Origin: Lachnospiraceae bacterium
GTDB lineage: Bacteria; Bacillota; Clostridia; Lachnospirales; Lachnospiraceae
Direction: 5' to 3'
Length of the DNA: 64,000 nt
NCBI GenBank assembly: GCA_015058015.1
Contig: SVDM01000011.1
Span: 1 to 64,000 of the forward strand
Each line of letters opens with the position of its first letter. The stretch's first letter is position 1. The notes beneath the pieces were generated by a model. The model worked only from the letters and a program-made list of their open reading frames with translations, was not told the origin of the DNA and did no database searches. Made by a program: the position numbers and the translations under genes. Shown here piece after piece: positions 7,901-15,560 of this stretch.

Positions 7901-9159
7901 TAATCGCAGGAACAAATGAAATATCATTACAGCGGGGTGAAGGAGGATGGTACACCGCAGATAATATACCTGCAGGAGAATATACCGTAGAAATAAAATG
8001 GGGTAGTTTAAAGCTTTATACCAATAATAGAAAAATCACGGTTACACAGGGTGCGGCTTCAAAGAGTATATTCGAATACTGTAATATCTCTATAGCAAAA
8101 GGTGATGATAAACAAGAAAGTCCATGGATAATAGACCAAATGACAGGGGAAGAGATGTCAAGCGCATATGTGTTATGTGGAACAGATATAACCATAGGTA
8201 TGACTCCCAAGAAAGGATACAAATTCGACAAATATACATATACCGGGGTAATAGTTGACACCCAGCCTGATAAAGCAAATAAAACCATAACGGTATACGG
8301 AAGCGGAGCTCCGGGAAGGGGCTTGGACATTACCTCTTATGCAAAGGCCATTAAGTACACGGTTAAATTCGATGCAAACGGCGGCAGTGGTACAATGGCA
8401 GATCAGGAAATGATATACAATGAAACGCAGCATCTTTTCCATAATGCTTTTGCAAGGAAGGGATATACCTTTGACGGATGGAATACTAAGGCCGATGGAA
8501 GTGGAATGGATTTATCAGATGGAGAAGGTGTTAATTCCTTAGCAGATCAGGATAACGAAGTGGTGACACTATATGCCAAGTGGAAAGTTATAGAATACAA
8601 CTTAGGTATAAGCAATGGAAAAGATAACAACTTTGGAATCTATACAGCAGGGCCGGACAATGGTCTGGGAACAATCCTACTTCGCTACACAATAACGCAG
8701 GCTGTGACCATTCCAAACCCTGTATATACAGACCATGACTTTGTGGGCTGGCTGGGAACGGATCTTTATGAAGCAACCAGAGATTTGGTGTTGCCGGCAG
8801 GAACCTATGGCAGCAGGGAATATACAGCGTTTTGGGAGGTAAAAGCCTATAAGGTATACTTTGATACGGATGGAGGAAGCTTTGTAGAAGAGCAGGCAAT
8901 AATGATTCATGACAAAGCCATAGAGCCGGCGCCTCCAACAAAAGAAGGATATACCTTCGAAGGCTGGTATATGGATGCGGAAAGAACCGTTAAATACGAT
9001 TTTGACAGTGAAGTAACGGCAGATATAACCCTTTATGCCAAGTGGTCAGGCTCACCACTAACGAAAGATATGGCACCTGTGAATATATGGGGAATGGCCA
9101 TTATATCCGCTGCAGGAATAGGATATTTTGCATATAAAAAGAAGAAAACTTCACAATAA
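4996..9159 (+). CDS. Large secreted surface protein with glycine-rich solenoid and InlB-type repeats
   Basis: 1387 residues. Residues 1-29 are a signal peptide (KRGMKVLLIVMLVCILW, probable cleavage after VEA). About 190-520 is a glycine-rich array with recurring GIGGG/GIGAG and ISGG segments, suggesting a parallel beta-helix. About 800-1352 holds several Listeria-Bacteroides (Flg_new/InlB B) repeats with the pattern YTVKFDANGG ... GYTFDGW ... LYAKW. The C-terminus SPLTKD, a hydrophobic segment, then YKKKK resembles a sortase sorting signal, but SPLTKD is not a canonical LPXTG or SPKTG motif. It may be membrane-retained. An adhesion or carbohydrate-binding role is inference. It is a single-gene unit with its own terminator. 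Confidence 0.85.
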   Translation: MGAYLKRGMKVLLIVMLVCILWPGNVEAGYNADGNPGHTEYNDGGALTATTIVMKNGQTYNLSEYEGATYLECNSSGTFTVTGYSNCTMIVTNLKAGDDAKIVFNNAEIVCTTRCPGAPANARSVIEVTGSGGTLTLYSKGENEFQAKGGRPAIRKDYTDVRLVFDGDNDAVMNVMADSGANKTSAIGCYSCDSIHRTFGNVEFKGGTINAYGSSGIGGGPGIGADMFGEVNGLTFSGATIHAYAGSASAACIGTASCYIFNIFTDFDRAPYDCKNIEITGGYIETHPMEETSFVYGGAGIGGGWGCSADGIRISGGTVRAVGSLGAAGIGAGMDGDGTNIEIKGDAVVYAIGEAAGIGAARASGPVCGVDKIRYGEASVYISENANVTAYGGMLHGKPNSSGVGIGGGKNKYYEYGKHTISQKSCVEISGGKVRAYGTGDCPGIGAGHEGYMNHVTISGGDVFALGGKNGASIGSARKGTDTNCWRVFITGGTIVTRDGNAPEETGSIGGVNANGIHEADTDVFVSGGNLKAKLERGTAKVSLEDGRVVIPKEVAINTYAVGENREERAPVEAIGFSSNYNYGIKDVSIFEAHYDTDPVLYVWLPEDVTGVTEITMKNTLFKHGPVGEEEKVFKNLVPDSGTKTTLYPKVWFFFDDNYETRDTNTACASCYIGETKASYFKAENNNATPIAYCVDKELKKSLLNSDETFNAGILGYADYDTLRWTDSSKHMLINDKDNPDKDWKMSLGFGLRGIKLYGEWGVFDGKFHLNKPANATPDGHVASGGETWHNKSWSSQTVKTPYAGYELPYSYYIPGYDFLGWSIEEQYPGPGATLCEANGEYNITILDKWKGKRVINLYAQWKPKTYTVHFVDEDGSTTLMNDATYDFDADGRLPIMTQTKQDKVFVGWTGTALGSMYEDGASFKNLCGQNFANAEVTLKAVWKDKDKVEIGVVLHDKPWNSDQVTVKLIAGTNEISLQRGEGGWYTADNIPAGEYTVEIKWGSLKLYTNNRKITVTQGAASKSIFEYCNISIAKGDDKQESPWIIDQMTGEEMSSAYVLCGTDITIGMTPKKGYKFDKYTYTGVIVDTQPDKANKTITVYGSGAPGRGLDITSYAKAIKYTVKFDANGGSGTMADQEMIYNETQHLFHNAFARKGYTFDGWNTKADGSGMDLSDGEGVNSLADQDNEVVTLYAKWKVIEYNLGISNGKDNNFGIYTAGPDNGLGTILLRYTITQAVTIPNPVYTDHDFVGWLGTDLYEATRDLVLPAGTYGSREYTAFWEVKAYKVYFDTDGGSFVEEQAIMIHDKAIEPAPPTKEGYTFEGWYMDAERTVKYDFDSEVTADITLYAKWSGSPLTKDMAPVNIWGMAIISAAGIGYFAYKKKKTSQ

Positions 9160-9190
9160 GGTAAAAGTAACTTAATAGAAAAGACGGGTA

Positions 9191-9226
9191 AACACCGCAT
9201 AGACAAAGAGCTATGCGGTGTTTTCA
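9191..9226 (+). terminator. Intrinsic terminator after the surface protein gene
   Basis: AACACCGCATAG (9191-9202) pairs perfectly with CTATGCGGTGTT (9211-9222) across an 8-nt loop and runs into TTTTC. Confidence 0.93.
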
Positions 9227-9234
9227 TAAAATTA

Positions 9235-9263
9235 TTGACAGAGGCTGTGTTTTTAAGTAAAAT
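9235..9263 (+). promoter_or_regulatory. Sigma-A promoter for tRNA-Phe/tRNA-Gly
   Basis: A perfect TTGACA -35 box (9235-9240), 17-bp spacer and TAAAAT -10 box (9258-9263). Transcription should begin near 9270, about 27 bases before tRNA-Phe. Confidence 0.9.
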
Positions 9264-9296
9264 GTAGTTTGTGTACAGCGAAAAACGCGAGCACAA

Positions 9297-9369
<73 letters not shown>

Positions 9370-9375
9370 CTTTAT

Positions 9376-9446
9376 GCGGGTGTAGTTCAATGGTAGAACA
9401 CTAGCCTTCCAAGCTAGATACGTGGGTTCGATTCCCATCACCCGCT
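9376..9446 (+). tRNA. tRNA-Gly (TCC)
   Basis: 71-nt cloverleaf. The acceptor arm GCGGGTG pairs with CACCCGC and the anticodon loop is CTTCCAA (anticodon TCC). It lies 6 nt after tRNA-Phe in the same transcript. Confidence 0.96.
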
Positions 9447-9491
9447 CTATAATATAATAATCATTACAATTGAATGACATCACCATCGTCG

Positions 9492-9520
9492 AATCTGCTA
9501 ACCAACAGCAGGTTCTTTTT
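9492..9520 (+). terminator. Intrinsic terminator of the tRNA-Phe/Gly transcript
   Basis: AATCTGCT (9492-9499) pairs with AGCAGGTT (9507-9514) with one T-G pair and a 7-nt loop, followed by CTTTTT. Confidence 0.75.
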
Positions 9521-9593
9521 GTTTAATTCTAAGTATATGTAGGATTTTTCCTTATAAAGAGGTATAATGCTAACAGATTCGTAATTAGACAAC

Positions 9594-9620
9594 AAAAAAG
9601 ACCCGAATAAATCGAGTCTT
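9594..9620 (-). terminator. Intrinsic terminator of tRNA-Gly (GCC)
   Basis: Read on the minus strand, AAGACTCGA pairs with TCGGGTCTT (one wobble, 5-nt loop) and continues into a T6 tract. It lies 5 bases after the tRNA. Confidence 0.9.
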
Positions 9621-9625
9621 GAGAG

Positions 9626-9697
9626 AGCACGAGACGGGATTCGAACCCGCGACCCTCGCCTTGGCAAGGCGATACTCCACCACTGAGCCACTCGTGC
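9626..9697 (-). tRNA. tRNA-Gly (GCC)
   Basis: 72-nt cloverleaf on the minus strand. The acceptor arm GCACGAG pairs with CTCGTGC, the anticodon loop is TTGCCAA (anticodon GCC), and the T-arm has GGTTCGAATCC. It is a single-gene transcript with its own promoter and terminator and converges on the tRNA-Phe/Gly(TCC) unit. Confidence 0.96.
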
Positions 9698-9732
9698 ATA
9701 GTTTACGCTTTCTGCGTCAACCGACGAAATAC

Positions 9733-9761
9733 ATTATAACTTGTGGCAGGAGTAATGTCAA
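9733..9761 (-). promoter_or_regulatory. Sigma-A promoter for tRNA-Gly (GCC)
   Basis: On the minus strand: TTGACA (complement of 9756-9761), 17-bp spacer, TATAAT (complement of 9733-9738). Both hexamers match consensus exactly. Confidence 0.95.
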
Positions 9762-10114
9762 GCAATTTTAAGACAAAATAAGCCTTATATTTAAAAGGTA
9801 AAAAAGCGTGTATATCATATACAAATCAGTGAAAGAAAATGATATATATAAACTCGGGAGTAAAATGGGAAGCCGGGGAAAAAACGAGAACAAATTATGA
9901 TGACTTTACCCTCTGGGTGAAGGGTGGCGGAGAAGCAAGACCATGGCGCCATGATATGGGACAATGTCCAGAATTTCAGAATACGACATTTCTTGCGACA
10001 GAAATTAAGTATAGGACATGATTATCATAGGAATGCGACATAGATTTGTCTCACAGACATAGAAACAAGAACTAAAAGATCAGATAAAAGGAAATAAAAA
10101 AACAGGAGGTAGAT
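9762..10114 (+). other. Intergenic region before the ABC exporter
   Basis: 353 bp, AT-rich. A 60-codon frame (9839-10021) has no ribosome binding site or recognisable homology and I do not call it. I see no clear promoter hexamer pair. AGGAGGT at 10105-10111 is the strong ribosome binding site of the first exporter subunit. Confidence 0.5.
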
Positions 10115-11848
10115 ATGCTAAAAACAATACTAAAAAGCGTAAGAGAATACAAAAAAGCAGCCATGCTGGCTCCCTTTTTTGTGGCCATAGAAGTTATTCT
10201 CGAGGTAATAATCCCCACCCTTATGGCCGCTCTTATTGACAACGGAATACAGGCCGGGAATATGGAGTACACCATACGAACGGGTATTATTCTGGTAATA
10301 CTTTGCGTATTATCACTTCTTGCCGGCATGTTGTCGGGAAAATACGCTGCGGATGCATCGGCGGGATTTGCCAAGAACTTAAGAAAAGACATGTACTACA
10401 ACGTACAGGGCTTTTCCTTCGCCAACATAGACAAGTTTTCTACGGCAAGTATCGTAACAAGACTTACCACCGATATCACCAATGTCCAGCAGGCGTTTAT
10501 GATGGTAATAAGAGTAGCGGTAAGAAACCCCATGATGGTAATCTTTTCATTTGTCATGGTAGCAAGAATAAATATCGGAATCTCCCTTATATACCTTGCG
10601 GTTATACCCATTATGGCGATAGCCTTGTTTATCCTTATGAAAAAAACCCATCCTATATTCGAAAAACTCTTCGAGACATACGATGGAATGAACAGCACCG
10701 TACAGGAAAACCTTAGAGGAATCAAGGTCGTAAAATCCTACGTAAGAGAAGACTTCGAGACAGAAAAGTTCAAGACTATAAACCAGAAAATGTACGATCT
10801 GGGAACAAGAGCCGAGAAGAACCTGGCAATGGCAATGCCTGTTATGCAGTTTTGCATATACGGAACCATAGTCTTTTGCTCCTGGTTCGGTGCGCAGAAC
10901 ATAGTAAACGGTGTAATGACCACAGGACAGCTTACCAGTGTATTTACATATTCCATGCAAATACTCATAAGTCTTATGATGCTTTCAATGGTATTTGTAA
11001 TGATAACCATGTCACAGGCATCAGCAGAACGTATTGCGGAGATCCTCTCCGAGAAGTCAACCTTAACCAACGGAGACGCTCCCGTATATGAAGTGAAAAA
11101 CGGGGACATTGATTTCAAAGATGTAAGCTTCGGATACAGCGAAGGTGATGATAAGTACGTATTAAAGGACATTAATCTTCACATCGCATCCGGACAGACC
11201 GTAGGAATCATCGGAGGAACCGGAAGTTCCAAATCCACCCTGGTACAGATGATACCCCGTCTATATGATGTAAGCGAGGGATCCGTTGAAGTCGGTGGAG
11301 TAGATGTAAGAAACTATGACATAGAGACCCTTCGTAATGAAGTAGCTATGGTTCTGCAGAAAAACGTGCTTTTCTCCGGAACCATCAAGGAGAATCTTCG
11401 TTGGGGTGATGAAAATGCCACCGATGAGGATATAGAAAGAGTGTGTAAGCTAGCCTGTGCAGACGAATTTATAAACAATTTCCCGGACGGCTATGACACA
11501 TACATAGAGCAGGGCGGAACCAACGTATCCGGTGGGCAAAAGCAAAGACTTTGTATCGCCAGAGCGCTTCTTAAAAAGCCCAAGATTCTTATCTTAGACG
11601 ACTCCACAAGTGCCGTGGATACCAAGACAGATGCCATAATCAGAAGGGCATTTGCAAGTGAAATACCTGATACCACTAAGCTGATTATTGCCCAGAGAAT
11701 CTCATCTGTAGAGGAAGCAGATGTAATCGTGGTAATAGATGACGGAAAAATTGTGGGTGTCGGTGACCACAAAGAATTACTTCGTACCAATCAGATTTAC
11801 AAGGAAGTATTTGATTCACAGGTAAAAGGAGGTGAGGGCAATGAGTAA
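10115..11848 (+). CDS. Heterodimeric ABC exporter, subunit with degenerate ATPase site
   Basis: A 577-residue half-transporter: six-helix membrane domain about 1-310, nucleotide-binding domain about 335-577. Walker A is GGTGSSKST, the signature is VSGGQKQR, and Walker B is ILILDDSTS. The residue after the Walker B Asp is Asp instead of the catalytic Glu, and the switch His is Gln (IIAQRISS). This is the classic non-catalytic half of heterodimeric exporters such as TM287/288 and BmrCD. AGGAGGT precedes the ATG. Its 3' end overlaps the second subunit by 8 nt. Likely role: drug or lipid export from the inner leaflet; the substrate is unknown. Confidence 0.93.
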   Translation: MLKTILKSVREYKKAAMLAPFFVAIEVILEVIIPTLMAALIDNGIQAGNMEYTIRTGIILVILCVLSLLAGMLSGKYAADASAGFAKNLRKDMYYNVQGFSFANIDKFSTASIVTRLTTDITNVQQAFMMVIRVAVRNPMMVIFSFVMVARINIGISLIYLAVIPIMAIALFILMKKTHPIFEKLFETYDGMNSTVQENLRGIKVVKSYVREDFETEKFKTINQKMYDLGTRAEKNLAMAMPVMQFCIYGTIVFCSWFGAQNIVNGVMTTGQLTSVFTYSMQILISLMMLSMVFVMITMSQASAERIAEILSEKSTLTNGDAPVYEVKNGDIDFKDVSFGYSEGDDKYVLKDINLHIASGQTVGIIGGTGSSKSTLVQMIPRLYDVSEGSVEVGGVDVRNYDIETLRNEVAMVLQKNVLFSGTIKENLRWGDENATDEDIERVCKLACADEFINNFPDGYDTYIEQGGTNVSGGQKQRLCIARALLKKPKILILDDSTSAVDTKTDAIIRRAFASEIPDTTKLIIAQRISSVEEADVIVVIDDGKIVGVGDHKELLRTNQIYKEVFDSQVKGGEGNE

Positions 11849-13823
11849 GAAGAAAAAAGCTCAGGCAGAACCTTCTATGACCCAGGAAGAGCTGGATATT
11901 GTCAACAGCAGAAGAGGCGGCCCCGGAGGAAGAAGGGGTATGCGGGTAAAACTTACGGCAGATGTTAAACAATCAGCCGGCAAGACCATCAAAAGAATCC
12001 TGTCCTATATGAAGGGCAAGAATACGGTACTGTTTATAATCGTGGTTTTCTGCATACTCATCAGTTCCCTTACGGGAGTAGCCAACTCCATGTTTACCAG
12101 AATACTGATAGATGACCATATTGTTCCCTTGACACAGATGGCTGTGCCGGAGTATTCGGGTCTTATAAGGGCCATCCTTACAATGGTATGCATCTACCTA
12201 TGCGGAATATGCGCCACATACCTGTACAACAGAATTATGGTAGTCATCTCCCAGGGAATCCTGCAAAGAGTAAGGGACGATATGTTTGCCCACATGCAGA
12301 AACTCCCCATAAGGTATTTTGATTCCAACACCCATGGAGATATCATGAGTCACTATACTAATGATATCGATACCTTAAGACAGATGCTATCCCAGACTAT
12401 GCCACAGGCTTGTTCATCCATAGTATCCATAGTGGGAGTATTCTCAGCCATGATATATACCAACATCTGGCTGACACTTGTAGTAATAGTTGCCCTTGCG
12501 CTTATCCTTAATGTATCGAGAATAATAGCAAGCAACAGCGGAAAGTTCTTTATTAAACAGCAGATGTCACTGGGACGTACCAACGGCTATATTGAGGAAA
12601 TGATAAACGGCCAGAAGGTAATAAAGGTATTCTGCCATGAAGATAAGGCAAAGGAAGAATTTGACGCTTTAAACGAGGAATTATACGAGAATGCTAAACA
12701 GGCCCATACATTTGCCAACATCCTGATGCCTATTAACGCCAACTTAGGTAACCTCTTATACGTAGTTATTGCAGTAGCAGGCGGTTGTATGGCAATAAGC
12801 GGATTCTCGGTAATAACAATCGGTGCCATAGCAACTTTCCTTCAGTTGGTAAAGAGCCTTATGATGCCTGTAACACAAGTATCCCAGCAGCTTAACTCCA
12901 TCGTTATGGCATTAGCCGGTGCAGGACGAATCTTCAAGCTTATGGATGAGGAAATCGAGTTTGATGAGGGATATGTAGGCCTTGTAAATGCCAGAGAAGA
13001 AAACGGCGAAATCGTGGAATGCAAAGAAAAAACGGGCATGTGGGCATGGAAGCATCCCCACGGAGACGGAACACTTACCTATACCAAGATGGAAGGAAGG
13101 GTGGAATTCCACGAAGTTGACTTCGGTTACGAGGAGAATAAGACCGTACTTCACGATATAACCCTATTTGCGGAGCCCGGCCAGAAGGTGGCCTTTGTTG
13201 GAGCAACAGGAGCCGGCAAGACTACCATCACCAACCTGATAAACCGCTTCTATGATATAGCAGACGGTAAGATCCGCTATGACGGGATTAATATCAACAA
13301 GATTCGTAAATCAGACCTTAGAAGGTCCCTTGGCATAGTGCTTCAGGATACCAACCTCTTTACGGGAACGGTTATGGAGAACATCCGGTACGGAAGACTT
13401 GATGCAACGGATGAAGAGTGTATTGCAGCAGCCAAGCTTGCCAATGCGGATACATTTATAAAGCTTCTACCAGATGGCTATAATACAGTACTAAGCGGGG
13501 ACGGAGCGGGAATATCCCAGGGACAGCGCCAGCTCCTTGCCATAGCAAGAGCAGCGGTAGCAGACCCGCCGGTAATGATCCTTGATGAAGCAACATCAAG
13601 TATCGATACAAGAACAGAGGCAATAGTACAAAGGGGTATGGATGAGCTTATGAAGGGTCGTACGGTATTCGTAATAGCCCATAGATTATCTACTGTCCAG
13701 AACTCAGATGTGATTATGGTGCTTGAAGAGGGTCGCATAATAGAAAGAGGAACTCATGATGACCTTATAGCAAAACGCGGCAAGTACTTCCAGCTTTATA
13801 CCGGTGCTTTTGAGCTTGAATAA
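11841..13823 (+). CDS. Heterodimeric ABC exporter, catalytic subunit
   Basis: 660 residues. A basic N-terminal extension of about 50 residues is followed by a six-helix membrane domain to about 390 and a nucleotide-binding domain. Walker A is GATGAGKTT, Walker B is MILDEATSS with the catalytic Glu, and the switch His is present (VIAHRLS). The signature is ISQGQRQL rather than LSGGQ, which matches the degenerate-site partner pattern. Residues 360-400 contain an insertion (NGEIVECKEKTGMWAWKHPHG) between membrane and ATPase domains. ATG 11841 is chosen over GTG 11832 because AAAGGAGG at 11825-11832 is the ribosome binding site. It works as a pair with the preceding gene. Confidence 0.93.
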   Translation: MSKKKKAQAEPSMTQEELDIVNSRRGGPGGRRGMRVKLTADVKQSAGKTIKRILSYMKGKNTVLFIIVVFCILISSLTGVANSMFTRILIDDHIVPLTQMAVPEYSGLIRAILTMVCIYLCGICATYLYNRIMVVISQGILQRVRDDMFAHMQKLPIRYFDSNTHGDIMSHYTNDIDTLRQMLSQTMPQACSSIVSIVGVFSAMIYTNIWLTLVVIVALALILNVSRIIASNSGKFFIKQQMSLGRTNGYIEEMINGQKVIKVFCHEDKAKEEFDALNEELYENAKQAHTFANILMPINANLGNLLYVVIAVAGGCMAISGFSVITIGAIATFLQLVKSLMMPVTQVSQQLNSIVMALAGAGRIFKLMDEEIEFDEGYVGLVNAREENGEIVECKEKTGMWAWKHPHGDGTLTYTKMEGRVEFHEVDFGYEENKTVLHDITLFAEPGQKVAFVGATGAGKTTITNLINRFYDIADGKIRYDGININKIRKSDLRRSLGIVLQDTNLFTGTVMENIRYGRLDATDEECIAAAKLANADTFIKLLPDGYNTVLSGDGAGISQGQRQLLAIARAAVADPPVMILDEATSSIDTRTEAIVQRGMDELMKGRTVFVIAHRLSTVQNSDVIMVLEEGRIIERGTHDDLIAKRGKYFQLYTGAFELE

Positions 13824-13887
13824 GGCAATTAATAAAAAAATAAGAATTATAGCAATTAAAATCATGCAAAAAGCGTATGACTTATGA

Positions 13888-13921
13888 TATAATCCTCCTG
13901 CATACTTGAGGCAGGAGGATT
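13888..13921 (+). promoter_or_regulatory. Promoter -10 box inside a hairpin that hides the ribosome binding site
   Basis: TATAAT at 13888-13893 is a perfect -10 box with only a weak -35 (TGCAAA, 13865-13870, 17-bp spacer). Bases AATCCTCCTGC (13891-13901) are exactly complementary to GCAGGAGGATT (13911-13921), which contains the GGAGG of the glycosyltransferase. A transcript starting at this promoter (about 13900) would lack most of the 5' arm. Read-through RNA from the ABC genes would carry the full 11-bp hairpin and mask the site. The sequence arrangement is direct; the regulatory outcome is inference. Confidence 0.65.
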
Positions 13922-13925
13922 ATTC

Positions 13926-14966
13926 GTGAAAGAGATAACATTTGTAGTACCGTGCTATAACTCGCAAGACTACATGCACAGGTGCATAGATTCACTGCTT
14001 CCCGCAGGCGATGCCTGTGAGATCATAATCGTAAACGACGGCTCAAGTGACGGCACAGCCGCCATAGCCGACGAATATAAAACAAAATATCCGGACATAG
14101 TAGAAGTAATTCACAAGGAAAACGGCGGACACGGTTCCGGAGTTAACGCCGGACTTGAGAAGGCAAGCGGATATTACTTCAAGGTAGTGGATTCAGACGA
14201 TTGGCTTGATAAGGACGCCCTTCCCCTTCTTATGAAGGATGTTCACAGAATGTGTGAAGACATAGAGGCGGGATTTGAGGACTTGTCTGCAGATCTTATC
14301 GTATGTAACTACATCTATGACCATTTGGATATTGGCGAGAAGAAGTACATGAGGTATCGGAATGTCTTTCGGGACAAGAAAATGTGTACCTGGAACACAA
14401 TACGACATTTCAGACCGTCCCAATATCTGGTTATGCACAGTTTGTTCTTCAGAACCTCGGTTCTTCGAAAGAGCAAGGTAAGGCTGCCGGAGCATACATT
14501 TTATGTAGATAATCTCTTCTCCAACAAGCCCCTTCCCTACGTAAAGCGTATCTGGTATCGAGATTTGGATATGTACCATTACTATCTGGGAAGAGACGAC
14601 CAGTCTGTTAATGAGAGCGTTCTCATGAAGAGAATAGACCAGCAGATAAAGGTTACCAAGATGGTTGCAACCTGTACTAACCTTAGAAAAGTACAGAGGG
14701 TATACCCGGGGCTTGCCAAGTATCTGAAGAGAAATACATCAATAATGATGAGCATATCCTGTATCCATTTGCTGCTTATCGGAGACGAAGAGGCATTGGA
14801 AAAAAGGGATAAACTATGGAATTATATCAAAGAGTATGATATATTCTTATACAGGTGGTTGAGATATCGCACTTTGTGCGGTTTTACATATCTGCCGGGT
14901 AAGTTGGGAGATAAGCTTACCATCGCCGGCTATAGGTTGGCAGGGAAGATATATAAATTCAACTAA
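13926..14966 (+). CDS. Family 2 glycosyltransferase
   Basis: A 346-residue GT-A fold enzyme predicted to transfer a sugar from a nucleotide-sugar donor to an envelope acceptor on the cytoplasmic face. The N-terminus FVVPCYNSQDYMHRCIDSLL, the NDGSSDGT loop and the metal-binding DSDDW (about residues 86-90) are standard. The C-terminal part (170-346) has no recognised domain and is rich in basic residues. It starts with GTG, 7 nt after GGAGG. It is followed after 9 nt by a cysteine-hydrolase-like gene and then a flippase-like membrane protein, which suggests a three-gene envelope glycoconjugate unit. Confidence 0.9.
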   Translation: MKEITFVVPCYNSQDYMHRCIDSLLPAGDACEIIIVNDGSSDGTAAIADEYKTKYPDIVEVIHKENGGHGSGVNAGLEKASGYYFKVVDSDDWLDKDALPLLMKDVHRMCEDIEAGFEDLSADLIVCNYIYDHLDIGEKKYMRYRNVFRDKKMCTWNTIRHFRPSQYLVMHSLFFRTSVLRKSKVRLPEHTFYVDNLFSNKPLPYVKRIWYRDLDMYHYYLGRDDQSVNESVLMKRIDQQIKVTKMVATCTNLRKVQRVYPGLAKYLKRNTSIMMSISCIHLLLIGDEEALEKRDKLWNYIKEYDIFLYRWLRYRTLCGFTYLPGKLGDKLTIAGYRLAGKIYKFN

Positions 14967-14975
14967 AGGAGAAAT

Positions 14976-15560
14976 ATGAGTAAGATATATATAGGATTAG
15001 TCAGTACACCGGGATTGTTTGCGTCTATCATACGACGCACCATCAAACAGGACTACGTACATGTTGTTCTGGGACTTGATGCGGAATTAAACGAAGCATA
15101 CAGCATCGGAAGGAGGAATCCCTGGGTACCCATTATTTCAGGATTCGAGAAAGAGGAGAAAGGCAAAATCCTCAGTAAATTTCCCGAAGCCAAGTACCAG
15201 ATATTCGAGTTAGAATGCACTGGTGAGCAGAGAAGTCAGATTGAGCAGAGACTTAAAGAAGACATGGAGAGAAGATTCCGTATTCATTACACAATAATCG
15301 GACTCCCCTGGCTCCTTCTTAACAAGCCCTTTTATCAGAAAGATCATTATACATGTTCTTCCTATCTGGCAAGAGTACTTGAAGATGTAGGAATTAATTT
15401 ATTTAATAACAAACACTTTTCTTTAGTAACTCCCAAAGACTTCTACGAGTACGAGAACAAGAGAGTAATATACGAAGGAAGTTTGCGTAACATTACAGAC
15501 CGAGAAGAAATCGGACTTATATGGAGGCTGTACAGGAAGGCTTACATAAATGAAAGGTAA
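14976..15560 (+). CDS. Permuted NlpC/P60-like cysteine hydrolase
   Basis: 194 residues without signal peptide or membrane segment. The pattern YVHVVLGLD (His29) near the N-terminus and YTCSSYLARVLEDVGI (Cys127) toward the C-terminus is the circularly permuted papain-like arrangement of YiiX/YebB-type NlpC/P60 proteins. Such proteins may act on peptides, lipids or wall fragments, and the substrate here is unknown. It sits in an operon between the glycosyltransferase and the flippase-like gene and overlaps the latter by 11 nt. Alternative: a non-enzymatic DUF protein of the same fold. Confidence 0.7.
   Translation: MSKIYIGLVSTPGLFASIIRRTIKQDYVHVVLGLDAELNEAYSIGRRNPWVPIISGFEKEEKGKILSKFPEAKYQIFELECTGEQRSQIEQRLKEDMERRFRIHYTIIGLPWLLLNKPFYQKDHYTCSSYLARVLEDVGINLFNNKHFSLVTPKDFYEYENKRVIYEGSLRNITDREEIGLIWRLYRKAYINER

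Noticed and set aside
9839-10021. 60-codon frame before the ABC exporter
   Set aside because: No ribosome binding site, no recognisable homology or domain, and odd composition; described as intergenic instead.
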